A stretch of DNA of 64,000 bases from Branchiostoma floridae. Taxonomy: Eukaryota; Chordata; Leptocardii; Amphioxiformes; Branchiostomatidae. Positions 46,786 through 60,265 of this stretch are shown here, piece by piece (the first letter of the stretch is position 1; the number at the start of each line of letters is the position of its first letter). Position numbers and translations under genes: made by a program. The stretch is from the NCBI RefSeq assembly GCF_000003815.2, contig NC_049982.1, positions 13,093,762 through 13,157,761 on the forward strand, written 5' to 3'. The notes below the pieces were generated by a model, which did not search any database, was not told the DNA's origin, and worked only from the letters and a program-made list of their open reading frames with translations.

Positions 46786-47271
46786 TCACGGTAAGCGCCT
46801 TCGGTGACCGTTGAACTTACAGAAATTGCACTGCGACTTTGGGAAGAACACAAAGGAAACGGCAATGCACAGTGACAAGCCGATAGTCAAGCCATACGTA
46901 TTATATTCAATCCCCTGGGCTGCCGTACTGAATCCAGGACGTTTGTAATAACGCCGCAGGAGAAACTCTAAGCATACGAGGAAGGCCGAGGAACAGGGAG
47001 TCTCACGTGCTCCCAACATAAAGCGGATTGTCCCGTCACCCTGCCGTGACCTGCCCGCTGAGCGCGAGTCGCAGTGCTGGCTCAGCAGTGGCCTGTTGTC
47101 GGTAAACATGCGGATGTGCAGTCGTGCCTGTTCCTGGGAACTTTCTGTCGGATACCGGGGCAGCCACCTGGCCCTGTGACCACTCACACAGCTGTCAACA
47201 TGTGATAAGTTGTTTCCCACGTGACACATTAAAGGACAACGTTGTCGTTCTTCTCCCATACTGATCACCAC
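46786..47271 (-). CDS. Uncharacterised 161-codon open frame
   Basis: ATG at 47271 to a stop at 46786. Reads MVISMGEERQRC... with a hydrophobic segment TYGLTIGLSLCIAVSFVFF near the C-terminus. No family recognised. In a GC-richer stretch this length can arise by chance, and an internal exon is also possible. It is bracketed by imperfect copies of CCTTCCTCACGC. Confidence 0.25.
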   Translation of the reverse strand: MVISMGEERQRCPLMCHVGNNLSHVDSCVSGHRARWLPRYPTESSQEQARLHIRMFTDNRPLLSQHCDSRSAGRSRQGDGTIRFMLGARETPCSSAFLVCLEFLLRRYYKRPGFSTAAQGIEYNTYGLTIGLSLCIAVSFVFFPKSQCNFCKFNGHRRRLP

Positions 47272-48080
47272 GTTTCTCGACTGCCCTTCCTCACGCTAGG
47301 TACGCACCTCGTGAATTTCTACAATATCAATTTTCTCGTGGTTGACTGATATTATTGTGACAGACGTGGGCTAGTTCACCTTTCATCCGCAGGGTAAGCT
47401 GTATCTGTTGTTTCTAAACACCACCAACTGACCATTTCAAATGGTCCGGACCTTTCCGCGTACTGGTGACGAACGTAATTTCGTCGTTATTTCTATCCAG
47501 TAGAGTTATAGTGAAGCAATTGGATCAGCTATGAAGAGACACATAAACACTTCGAGGATGGTATAATTTTGTACCCGTAGTTTCGTAAACCTACTGTCAA
47601 TTGTTGGATGCCTTTTCATTCCAACTATTCGGCGCATAAGGAAGCAGGGGCTGGAGTGCTGGAAGCTATTGTTTTCCTCGACTTTTACCTGTAATATATG
47701 TGAACTTTTTACTCGACGATCTTTTGAAATCACTCGAATGAGAACATAATTCCATGGCATATTCAAATAAACTCTCTATAGTTACCAATTCTAACTTCAA
47801 AAACCTTTGGAAAGGGGGAACTTCATACAGATAAAAGCTGCATACCTAGTGTTGAATATGAAAGGATCAGCAAAGCTTTATGTCTTGTCCTAACCCAGAG
47901 TTACGTATAGATCTGCCCTGTACACGTCATTGCTGCAATGCAGTCTCCACTAGTAGAGTTTATGGTAATGATAGTTATTAAGGCACGATGAAAAGCACGC
48001 TATCAAAGGACCCGCGCCACCTCTCTCTCACAAAGTGGTCCAATTTCACAATATCGCATTAGGGTGAACCAATTCTATAA
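47272..48080. other. Unassigned sequence
   Basis: Nothing supported. Confidence 0.35.
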
Positions 48081-49162
48081 CTGGAGTTCGGCGACCTCAT
48101 ACCTCCATGAAAATTTAGAGCTTTTGTAAATTTCATGCAATTGACTAATACATTAACATAATTTATGCATGGTGTTGTTCATCATTGACAGGAGTACACA
48201 TGTCAATTATAAAATTCCCATTATTAATCATAAAGCGGTTTTGCAATTTTTACATAAATTATGCAAATAAGTTCCTCATTACCATATTTGGTATCTGCTT
48301 ATATTCCACCTATCATAATTAACATGTGTTACATTTATTGAAGTCCAGTTAGTGGAAACAATGGAATTATACAATTTCCTCATTAATTATGCACATTAAG
48401 TCCTCACTTGCATAACATGTATATCATTATGAACATCTTTGCCTAAGGTACCTGCATACCTAATATGATGCCAATCCGTCAATCCCTTCTGCAGTTATCC
48501 TCTTTGGAGTGTCTTGACAAAAACGCCCCTGCAGTTCCAAAATTACATGTTAGGGGGCTGAAACTTGCCCCACTTTGTCATGACGCTAAAAGCTATCTAC
48601 CACCTAAATGTCACGACCATATCACGTCCGGGACAAGAGATACATTGAAAAAACTGCTATGATATAATATCCTCATTAATTATGCAAATGTACGCCTATT
48701 TTGCATAATTAGTATCTTACCTTGTACAACATTGTCTAAGGTACCTACATACCAAAAATCATGAAAATCCGTTGTTCCCTTCTTGAGTTATCCTCGTCAG
48801 AAGTTTTTGACAAAAATGCCCCTGCTTTCCCAAAACTAGCCGCTAGGGGGCCCAAACTTATGTCAGTTCTTCCTGAGCACAAGAGCTATCTTACACCTTA
48901 AAATCGTGACCATAGAATGTTCAGAACACCGAGATAGCAAACCGGAAGTTGCGCTGCAGTACCAAGGGAAGTCGCTAGAGGGTCCAAAATCTAATCATTT
49001 CCAGCTTTCATCACACACTACCAACACACCGAGTATGAAACCAGTTCACCCAGCCGTTCTTGAGTTATGTTGTTTACACACACACACACACACACAGACA
49101 CACACACAGACAGACAAACGCGGGGTAAAATATAACCTCCATGACATTTCATGGAGGTAATT
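48081..49162 (-). repeat. Family A repeat, complete inverted copy
   Basis: Left end GGAGTTCGGCGACCTCATAC is the family end on the minus strand. It continues with TTGCATAATT-type units, GCCGCTAGGGGGCCCAAAC and GTCGCTAGAGGG motifs and a (CA)n run (49075-49110), finishing AACCTCCATGACATTTCATGG, the family start. Over 1 kb. Confidence 0.82.
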
Positions 49163-49189
49163 AACGCCAAATAGCATTTAGTCATTGAC

Positions 49190-49235
49190 AAGCGACTGGA
49201 TATGATTTTGGAACGGTCAGACGTTTCGGACAGCA
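49190..49235. repeat. Dispersed motif, copy 2
   Basis: GGATATGATTTTGGAACGG then ACGTTTCGGACAGC; compare 35600 and 50477. Confidence 0.5.
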
Positions 49236-49586
49236 TCCGCCATGTTTCGTGACACTGAGGAGGTCTTGTAATGCAGCTGGTAGGGGGAAGGACGAAGTTA
49301 ATCATTCTATAATTAGCTTCTTTTATGGAAGACCAAAAATATACTTAATACGATTGGCACCTGGTTACTTGAGATTCGATCGCACGAAACGTTATTTCCT
49401 CGCAATCACGTCAGGTACATCTACTAAACAACTTATGCCCTACTTCTGTCATTCAGTTGCGTGGGTAGAGCGCTGACCTGTACATAGCTTGTCGCTTACG
49501 GTATTTTGTTATTCGCTGTCAAAAAAGGCTGCATACAAAGAGGTAGAACGCAATTTAGCAGCTGACGAAAGGTGGTGGGTGCTATA

Positions 49587-50415
49587 CGAGGGCGGTTCAA
49601 AAAGTAATGCCACTGGTTTTATAACAGGCTCATTTTTTCATCGAATGAGTTGAAATTTGGCACAAAGGTACAAGAATATGTCCTCTTGAGATTGACATAT
49701 CTCAATTTGTTGTTAAGATTTTTCTGAGTGACTGAGCTGAGTTCAAGATGACCACACCCCTGTTATCCCGTCGGAAGAAATTAGAGGATCAATTAAAGTG
49801 CAATTGATAATGTCTGTAAATCATTTGTAGCCATGGTAAGAAACTAAAATTGCACATGTATCAAGTTGCAGTTCTCTTTAAGCCACATGACTATTTTCAA
49901 CTTTTACATACAATCACTTATTATTTTTTCGTTCCTGGTGTGAAGTATGGTCGTCAGGGGCGTAATTAGCGGTGGAGTTTCGCATCTTTTAGCAAATAGA
50001 AAAGCAGTCTAATAAAACCTTTATTCAACAAATCACGTATTTGGCTATTAATCAAACTGTCTGTAATATAGTAACTCGCTCCATTCTAGTGGCTGTAAAA
50101 GATGAACCATCGAGAGTTCAAACATGAAATTTGGCATGTAATCTATATAGATATCTGTTATTACACTGGTGCAATCTCAGATTCCTACAATAGTTTTAAA
50201 ATGGTAAGATCTAGAGGAACTGATCTCCTGACAAGCTTTCAAGGGTGTGGTCATCTTAAAATCATCTCAGTTGCTCATAAAAATCTGAACCACAAATTGA
50301 GATATCTCAATCCTAAGAGGATATAGTCTTGTACATTTGTGCCAAATTTCAACTCTTTCGATGAAAACATGAGCCTGTTATAAAAACAGTGGCATTACTT
50401 TTTGAACCGCCCTCG
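49587..50415. mobile_element. Non-autonomous mariner-type element, 829 bp
   Basis: CGAGGGCGGTTCAAAAAGTA at the left and its complement at the right, flanked by TA on both sides (49585-49586, 50416-50417). Inverted termini extend about 175 bp with some mismatches. The CGAGGG...TTCAAAAAGTAAT start is typical of mariner elements. The middle has no transposase D,D-D frame. Confidence 0.88.
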
Positions 50416-50417
50416 TA

Positions 50418-51359
50418 CCATGAAAGTTTGACAGTTTCCGAAATCTATGCAGCTGCGTAACACCTACCCATGTATCTGGATAGATTTTGGAAACGGCCAG
50501 TCGTTTCTGGCAGCACTCACTACATTTCGTCAGTGAGTAACTGCTAGTATAGTATTACATTGCGCATCTAACTTGGATGTCTAAACATATCAAAGAAGTA
50601 ACATCTATGTAATAGATTCCTGGTATACTTGCAGAAGTTGGGGGTACGTTGACTTTCGCACTAGTATGGCAACGTTAACTTAAACTTTAAGACCTCCGAC
50701 CTGGCAGTATCCAGCTGATTCCCTGACTGACTCACACCGGGAGGCCACAGCTGCGTTTCAAAGACGTCTGCAAGAGGGACATGAAGACCCTTGATGTTGA
50801 CACAGATACAGGACACTGAGTGGACCTTGAAACTGACAGATCCAGCTGGAGATGCACACTGTCCAGACAGCTAATTATACAATCTAAAGAAGTCAGACTA
50901 ATGGGTAAGGGAGAAGGATACGGATCCTAGAAAGAACTGAGCTTGCAAATGTTCTCTATTTGAAATATAATGTCTTTCTCATAAAGGACTATTTAGCCAT
51001 AGCTGAAGTTGTATGGTTAATGTCAACTGGCATTTTACCACGTACCAGTACTGACCGAAGGGGGTCATATATTATAGCTACGGAAACACAATATACAAGA
51101 AAATAACACCACTCTAGGCAGAGCCATCACAAGACATATCTGATGCCGCGTGCGGAGCTTAACCGGCGGTTTTAGAGCCATTGAGCCGGGTCACGTGGAT
51201 ATTCACCGGGAAATGAGGGGCTGAACGGCTGGCGCACACTGCTACATTGTCATCATGTTGACGCAGTCGCAGCACGTGACGGGTACTGTAAAATTAAGTT
51301 TGAAGAAACAGAGTTGTGCGACGTGATCGATGGGAATTTCGCTCTTGTCGCATTTGGAA
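50418..51359. other. Unassigned, with dispersed motif copy 3 at 50477
   Basis: AGATTTTGGAAACGGCCAGT at about 50481. The rest is unremarkable. Confidence 0.4.
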
Positions 51360-51625
51360 GATTTCAATGAGTAAATCATCACACTTACATCGTGCAAATG
51401 AGGGTCTCGTTCACATAATTAATAATGAGGAAATGCTACAATTGCTTTCTTTGCTGAGATATAACTTATAGACTTTGAATAACTTCTCGGTTAGAGAAGA
51501 TAATCAGCTGATGTAATTTATTTAAATCAGTACCTTGATTGCATCACCAATGACAAACATTGATAAAACGTCACTAGAACGGGTTAACATCATTAGGCGA
51601 AATTATGAGGTCGTTGAACTCCCGT
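51360..51625 (+). repeat. Family A fragment
   Basis: Ends ATTAGGCGAAATTATGAGG...GAACTCCCGTT; a degraded TTCACATAATTAATAATGAGG is inside. The start is missing. Confidence 0.55.
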
Positions 51626-52177
51626 TCGTACATTAGATTACAATAGATCTCTGCTTCTTGGGCAAGGACCTCGACGTACATTTTGCATTTATTTCTTCTT
51701 TTTTTTTTTGCATATTTCAATTAAGGCGTTATCCCGTAGAAACCCACAACTGCACTTCTGACTGCGCGCTAGAAACTCAGGACTGACGTCATAGGGAGAT
51801 AACACATCAACCATCCCTCCCCGCCCAGGCATCAGTGCAGGTGGCACGGCCTCCCTGTGCTGATTTGGAACCGCCGGAGGCAAATGTGAAAAACCAATTG
51901 CGGCCGCGCATGTGCCCCGCCGCGAACCACGTAGCGCTTTCTAAAAGACCTTCTCAGAAGACTCTCCCATCTATCACTTGTCAGTTCCTCGCTGGTCTCT
52001 TCTCCTCATCCCCTATCAGCCCGACTGGAGAACCGAGGCACAGAGCGCCTGAACGTGTACTGCCTAACCGATCCTTGTTACTAATTTCCTGTCTGATCGA
52101 CTCTGAATGCGTTTTATCGTATTGAAATCGACTTCTGTTATTGCCACAGAGTAGAAGAGCGGGTGCAGACTTTCGCC
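51626..52177 (+). promoter_or_regulatory. Upstream region of the GABA-B receptor gene
   Basis: GC content rises at 51750-52060 with CpG-rich GCGGCCGCGC at 51901, a likely promoter or 5' UTR. No TATA box seen. An exon boundary could precede the 5' UTR piece at about 52150. Confidence 0.35.
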
Positions 52178-52420
52178 ATGAGGTGGTTCTTATCTCTTCT
52201 CCTTGGTCTCGAGCTGTTCACGGGAACAAGATCCGAGGGCAGGGCGAAGGATCTGTTCCTGTACGGGATGTTCGACCAGGGAAACTCCCCGGTCACCGCC
52301 CGGAAGGACCCGGCCTACCAGGGACTGCTCCCTGCTTGTGAAATGGCGATAGAGCAAATAAACAACCGTTCGGACATCTTGCCCGGCTACAATCTCAAGA
52401 TCCCAGATGACATGATCATG
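52178..52420 (+). CDS. GABA-B receptor exon 1 (residues 1-81)
   Basis: ATG in TTCGCCATGA, preceded in frame only by non-ATG codons. Signal peptide MRWFLSLLLGLELFTGTRSE. Donor ATG|GTAAGT. Confidence 0.93.
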
Positions 52421-55400
52421 GTAAGTACCCATCATCACTAGATGGTCACTGCTAACGATGCTTCAGTTTTCTATTTGGTGGTCCTTCCCTTTTATAAATA
52501 ACATTTTTAAAAGTATGTATTCAACGAGATAGATGCTACGGAAATAATACATAGGCGTCTACACGAACCTTTAGGTTTGTATCTTCGACTGCCGGGTGGT
52601 CTGATATCAGCTCTATCATGATTTTGTTTATTGCTACAAAATCAGGTGTTAACCTTCCCAAAAACTGTCTTCACCAGCTTGTCTTTATAACCGGCAAGCG
52701 TGTACAATGATTGATAGCGGCTGATGTCTCTCAGTGGTTTTAACATCTCGGTCTGACAAAGAACAATGTTGCTCTTTCTTATCCTGCATTTTCGTCTCCT
52801 ATGAATAAATACGCAGATTCGGAGGAAGTATTTCATTACACTAATCCTTAAAGTATTGATGTCAAATGATTTTTTAAATCCTAGAACATGGTTGCCATAC
52901 AAAATACAGCGGGCAAAAATCGAGAGAAATGTCGATTCGTAATCAAATTCATACTTATGCTCTGTTATTTTCTAACCATTATCTATAGGATAATGATAGT
53001 CTAATAATGGAATAGGAGTGGAGTATACAATAATCAATATACCCCTGGAATATTCCTACTCTTAAAACGATTATTCTATACGTTGACTTAAGTATAGACA
53101 TTTTGCAACATTTACTCTTAGCAACCTTTTTTTGTGTGTGTGCGATAGATCCATAATCTACGCATATACGTTAACATACGACTCACGGAACGAGGAGTGA
53201 CAAATTTCCCATCTTCTCCGAGAGGTCTTCTAATGACCTGTAAATAGCCAGACTCCAATCTTCCATCAATCTCTATTCATAGCCCTCTGTCTTCTAAGCT
53301 GCAATAATGCAGTCGGTATCACAGGCATTAGGCTATCAAACTCATATGGGTCATCGAAGCAGATGATTTGACAACCACGAAACATCGTAAGGTCTGACGT
53401 CTGGTGGAAAAACTAATTTTCTCTTCACATCGCCCATGCCGTCTTACCGTGGATACGTCTGTCTTGATTTACATGACCATTCCTTGTGCTTTCAGACTCG
53501 GGGTGTCTATGAAATACGATATCAAATGCAACCAAAGTGGGAATTTTGCTTTTATTCCACCTTTACTTTCCCATTTTTTTATAATTCTTTGATAATAAAG
53601 ACAAAGACAAGGACAATATGACATTGTACTTGAATTAGCAGCTTATTACAACAGTGCCACATACAGCGAAACAAAACATATTCGATAAACGTAGCAATGA
53701 TCACAGCAATGATAATATGAATGGTAACGTTAGTGTATTACAGGCAGGTTTGTCTTTAGTGTTCATCGTAAGACTTCATCGTTATTGTACATGTGAGGGG
53801 GTCACACCGCTAGAACACCCAAATTAATGCTTTGGTGTGAATGGGGTCTTCAAAATGAAATTAAAATGGAACTGAAACCATTGTAAATGTAAAAACGTAT
53901 TTCAATACGTTTTAGACGAGTTAAAACTCGTCATTATCCACAACGAGCAAACCTTTGAAAAACGAAGATGTAAATTTGCACACAAACCAACACATGTATC
54001 GATACGTTACGTGTGCTAGATGTGTAATATTATTCTCACAGGATTCAAAAGGCTAACATTTCTTTTAACTTCACCTCTGGATCCAGAGGTACTAGTGACT
54101 TCAGTCGACTGTCCATCTGATAGTCTTTGAATGAATTTCAGTGCGTTAAAAGAGTTCGCCACGATCACAAAAACGACCGAGGGCTACATTTAACAATTTG
54201 TTACATTTGTTTCAAACGCTGACATGAAAGCTGCGCTTCAATACCACTTCGGCGGCGGCATCCCTAAATGTTGTTTTCAAAAGAAGAATCGGAAGATTTG
54301 GAGCGCTGTTCAGAGCTGAAAGCCGCAGCAGTGGATAGGGGATATTTTCAGAGATATAGTATGAATGATAGTTGTTGTTAGATACCATTGAAAGCATCTT
54401 GTTATATATACGTAATATGCGTAGTTCCAAATGGACCAACGCATAACTTTTGCAGGTCTAAATTGTCATTTCTAAAGCCCTTTAATAACAAGCAAACATG
54501 TAATGAGTCTTGTTGATTGAACCAGGATCTGCGTCAGGGAAAACCTCCGACCTCTTAGCTCATCATAAACTTGTCAGATCCAGTACCGTCTGCCCCTTGA
54601 GTGGTGCAGTGTGGAAGATAGTTACAACTTCTGTTGTGGATTTCCATTTTCCATCCAGTTGCAATATAGGTACAACCGGATTTGCATGTCTGATGTCTTC
54701 AGCATCTTTAGTCATTTATTTTGATATTCCGAACCAGTGTTCATACTGATGTATTTCAGGATAGCACACGTTTCTTTTGTCATTCGTCTATGTTTATAAT
54801 ACCCTTGGGTAGTTGGGACCTGATGACTGAATGTACAGACGATCGTATCTACATCGTTCAATGTATTGGCCTTTGGGGTTTATACCTCCACAAGCAGGAC
54901 ACTAGACCTTCAGTAGGTAAATCAGACGTTCGGTACAAAAACAAATCAATGATACTTTACATCCAGAGAAAGGGAGACACATTTTCAACGGTAGAGACAG
55001 ACCAGATTTGACAAACATTTCCACCTGTTTACACCGTGGAAGCAGCTGTGTAACGCGCCCCAAAACAGCAGTGTTTCATACAAATGAGATAAAATGGCAT
55101 TCACATTAATTCTACTCATATTAGAGGCAATTATCCTGAGAAGATCATATCTATCACGTAACATATGATCCTGGCGTCAACACCAATCATCATGTTTCGG
55201 ATGCCTTACAATTGAGTAAATAAATTTCCAGCTCGTACTTGCCATCTAGCTCAGGCATGTATATGAATTTGCGCATACCCTGCAGCCACCATGGTCATTT
55301 AACTGTTTCCGTGGCACTCACCTCCCAACAAAGTGAAGACAAAGTACCCACAGCTCAGCATAACTTAGTGTGATGTGACTTCACACACAGCGGGACGACA

Positions 55401-58400
55401 ACTCAGGGACCGTACAGCAATATCCTGACGGTATAATTTATTCTCAGATCTTAACTATTGCAGAAATTATTGCAAATATACTCATTATTTGCTTTCCTTT
55501 TACATTGTAAATTTGGACTGAAATATGATAAGACTGAAATATAAAACCCAGGAAGCTTTGCAGCAATATTAGCATCGATGTTTATCTACATTATTTTCTT
55601 TCTTCTGGCAGACATGGGACAGACACACACGGGAATTTTCCGTATATCTACATGTATAAGAGGTGTCCTGAGGACATGGTCTAACATGTAGAATGTCCGA
55701 TTTCACTGCTGGCGAAACTATGGTCTACTGTTTGCGGAGTAGGAAACATAACAAGGAACCGCAGTAGGCTACCATATGTCATATTCCATCACAAGACATA
55801 TGGCATATGTTCAAATAATCCCGTTAGTTCTCCATGTTAACGACCTGCAGAAGCATATCACAGGAACACTTTTACTGACTTTGCATAATTCAGACTCTAG
55901 TTCTCGTAACGTGTAACATGAAACCATTCGATCTACCTACATTAATGGCATTTCGCCCAGCAGAATGTCCTATACGGTATGTCACAGTCCCGATGGCCTG
56001 ACCAGAGATCTCCAAGGAAATCACTTTACAGCGTCAGTGTCAGTTGTAATGGGGCCAGAGTTCAGTTAACGGACGGTGTATGAGGAAACTTAAATTATTG
56101 ATCTTAAGGTAACGGATTACTGTAAACACAGACAGAGGGTTGCCCTCCCGGATGGGATTGACACATAATTCTCAGGCGGCCCAGAGATATACCCATAACA
56201 GCCTGCAGCACGAAGTGGTATTGCCAGCGCGCGATTCTCAGAGCCAGTTCAAAGCAGCGGAGTTTAGCTTGGAGTAAGATGCATTGCTTGGATAACGGTA
56301 AAACGTGAGATATGGTACTAGATGCGTCAGTATCTCAAATTCAAGTGCTGTATGGAAAGTGGTTTACCGACTAATGCAGCATTCGCCATTTCCGTCGAGG
56401 TATTTATAAGTGATTTATTTGGCAGTAAAAAGGGACACAGCGGCATGAATGTAAATATAACGTTAAGTGTGTAAATCCGTCAAGTTTAATGTCAACTGGC
56501 GTAAATAACTTGATAAATGTTACTTGCTAATTGAAGGCAAATAAAATCACAAAGACACATTCGTCCAGGGAGAATTTGCTTATGAATAATTAGCCATAGA
56601 AAGGCAAGCGCAGACACTTATCAAACATTGACTAAGGTGCTAATTGCGTTTTAGGGCAGGCGGTCTATTTTTAGTTATCGACAGTAGTACAGTTTCTGGT
56701 CAATTGTAAGATCAAATGCAGATGCGAAATTCATGAAAGGTTTTGACATCCTACATATATAAAGTTGCTTGTATGGATGAATTTGTATAGCCTTAATTTT
56801 ACTATGGGGATTCATGGTGAGAAGCGTTTAAGTATGCTCTGCCACGTAAGCCGTTATCGGTCTTTGAAAGCTTATGAAGGATTCTTAAGAGTAGCTCGTT
56901 CGAATAGTAAATTTTTACCGTAGTACATCTGCCAGCCTCTGGCCTAGGATTTTACCTCGTTAACACATCGAGGATGCGTATCCATCGTGGGAACTCCTTT
57001 TCCCTGTTTGAATTGAATTTTCTTGAAAGAAACGTATCTTATATCGTAAGTCGGGGAAGAGTTAATTGAACTTTCATGGCTTTTAGATATGCCTGTGGAC
57101 ATGAAAGCATAACTGCTTTTTCCAAGCCAGTTTTCTGTTGTATCTTTGTAATATGTTTTGGGCCCAAAGCAAAAAGATACCGAATCAAAACCTGAATGAG
57201 TGAACCACGCAGAGCAGATACAGCTATTTGCAACTCTTCTTAAGATGTAACAAGTATAGATCGAATAAGGAAGGCCACTGACTGCGAACAACTCATCAGA
57301 AACATTTCGTCGCAGGTCGTCTTAATTGTATCTTATCAAGTACCCAGAGCTCATGGTAATGTCCTTTTCTTCTTGTTACTTTCTCTCATCGCCACCATTA
57401 GCTCATTATTTACACCTTCATGTGTCAAGGTGATCTAAAAAATTTAATATATGGGGGACCACAGAACAACGGATGACCGATTTACCAGAAAAAATCATCT
57501 TGAAACCACTCCACTGCAAAATTGGACTATTTGATCCGGATAAGACAGCGATGTATCCGATGAACATCCTAGAATCGATTTGCTGCGAAAATGGGTCAGA
57601 AAGACGCTCCCGTAAACGCTAGGCTTCTGTTAAACTTTAATGTATCGTTACGTACCTCACCGACGGCCAGTTCATCAAAGGCAACACCATCACCTTCGTA
57701 TTGATTGTCCGTTGAATAGGCCTGGTGGAAAGGCGAGTGAAAATAGCTGCGTGTTACTTAGATGGAACCTAGGAAAGACACAAAGGTGTCAAAACTACTC
57801 TTGTATTACAGATAGCGAGAGGAATATACATGTGGAATCATCCGCAACCCCTAGACAATGTGAAACGTTGAAATGCCTTACCATATTTCACTGCACATGC
57901 TGAAGTTGTCAATAGCCTACCACTGTGTGTTCTAGAAAAAAATATATTAGCTTCAACGAAAACTAATTATCAGTGTCCATCGACGTTCCCATCAGAACAG
58001 GGGGGAAAGTTAAAGGAATCTATCTTGTCCAGCCCTCACAAACTGGTCAGGTTTGGACCTGCCAAAGTGTAATGTGTAAAAGAATCGTACTGAGTGTGTA
58101 TAAAACATATCTTGATACCTAGACGTACATTACAGCTTCAGCTTTAACAATTTTGGGGCTGATGAATTTTAAATATCTGAATTCAGATGTTATAAGATTT
58201 GTAAAGCCTTCTCTTAACAGCCAAATACTAAGACCCCGAATATAGATTGGGCTGTCGTCTGTTTCGCGTTATTTCGAATACTTTAACAAATAGCACCACG
58301 ATCGTGAGCTTCTACAAAACTCATAAATACAAATTATTGTCCGACCTGTGTTGAGCCCTATTTCCCATGGGCACCGCTCTATTTCATATAACTTTAATGT

Positions 58401-60233
58401 AGCCCGTCAAGTTACACAAGAGCAAGTCGTAATTGGATTGTCTCCAACTTTCACCTCTGTGCAAAGCATTACGTCAATAAAACGAAGATTGAAGACTTTC
58501 TCTTATAGGAAGGTTTGAACTTTCGTCTCCTGAAGTTCTCTAAACATTCATCATAACGCTGATAGGATCTTTATCACTTTATGATATTTCCTATCAACTT
58601 AACAAACATTGATGCCTTACGTTTCTAAAATAGGAAACAACAATCGACTCAGCAGTCAGTTAAGCTACCACAGACTAGGCCAGCATCAACCTAAAGTTGG
58701 GCAAAATTAAGGGACGTGATTTGAATGTCGATTATTTAGGGACCTTTAACCCTTAATGCCTTCGAAAGGGCTTTTCAAAATACCATTTAGACAAACTATG
58801 ATACTGGCCTTACTGGATTAATCATATTTTTAAATGCTCACTTAAGGTGGTATCTCACTGCACTTGGGGCACCGGTGCGTTACTGCGGGGTCAAAGATTA
58901 CTCAACGAATTTCAGAGATTTCTTACGTTTTGTGAATTTTGTTGTCTTCTACGTCATACGTTTACGCAGGACGCAAGATCTAAATTATAAAACATCAGCG
59001 AAAAAAAACACAACAGTGCCACAGTAAACGAACCCAACAGTGCCGCACCAGTGCCCCAAGTGCAGTGAGGTACCACCTGTAGACTTGTAGAAGAGCCTGC
59101 CGCATGTGATAGAAAAACGTTTAAGGAAGTTGTATGATATCTCGCATACCAGCTTTCCAGAAAGCCTGTTGTCGTTGCTAATGACTAGCTAAGCTCTAGT
59201 GATACATGTGGTTCAATGCCAATGCAAGTATACATGTCAAGACAATGGTAGACAAGTTGATGGAGGTCTTGAGCTAGCATGCGCCATTCCCGTGAAGTGA
59301 CTATAAACAAATGCTGATAGTTATGTTAACTGATGTTGTGTCCCCAGGGTGGTCGTGCCGTTGCCGTGTACCACCTCATCATGAAGCTGTTCCATGAGCC
59401 CACGATGATCATGATTCTGGGCCCGGGTGGCGCGGTGGTGGACCTCATCGCGGAGACTGCGCCTATCTTCAACCTTATCCAGGTCAGGACACATCCATAT
59501 CCTGATATGTGTCAGACACACGACTGCGAGCTTTAGGGGCATTTCCCCGTGTGTGTGTGTGTGCACATCAAGGCTGCACTTCCTCGAGTCCGGGTCTAGC
59601 GACCGTCTCTTCCAGGGAATACTTAAGAAACAGTATGTGTGTGGAAGTAAAAGCTAGCCCTCTAGCAATAAGATTAGCAAAATTTCAGTTTCTTCGTCAA
59701 CATCTCGAATTTTAACAAACACTGTTATAATGAGAAAAAGGATTTTTCCGTCAAGAATGATGCGTTTTTCACGTGGAATTAAACACATCACCAACATCTC
59801 TTTAAACACGAAAGTACTGAATACCATCGAAAGGAATACAAAAATGATAATTGTACATGTACATGTATTACCAAATCATTCTAACTTTGGCCTTTAATTT
59901 ACTTACATTATACAGCAATATTTTGATAACCTCTCCAGTTCCCACCACACAAATTACAGCCAATTACACCTTTATACCGGAAACGACAGTGAGATTCAAC
60001 TGGGCGATGTTACGAAATACTTGGAGAACCTTAAAAGAATGTTTACAGTATGTTTCTTAAAACTTGTGTGTCCACTTGTATCCATAGCTATAGCAATTCA
60101 ATTTCCCACTTATTTTGTGACAAAAAGTGACTATGGCCTCTGGCCATCACCCCATCGAAGATTTGAAAACTGCCCTAAAAATAAGGCGGTGTTGACCACA
60201 AAAGAAATATAGTGTGTGTGTGTTTGTGTGCGC

Positions 60234-60265
<32 letters not shown>

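Larger units (their letters stand above)
52421..59347 (+). other. GABA-B receptor intron 1
   Basis: 6.9 kb. Holds two adjacent perfect hairpins (53892-53932) and a MITE (58845-59078). No further exon recognised; open frames here are short and unsupported. Confidence 0.7.

Noticed and set aside
49440-49500. GTGGGTAGAGCGCTGACC as a tRNA or SINE head
   Set aside because: No B box at the right distance.
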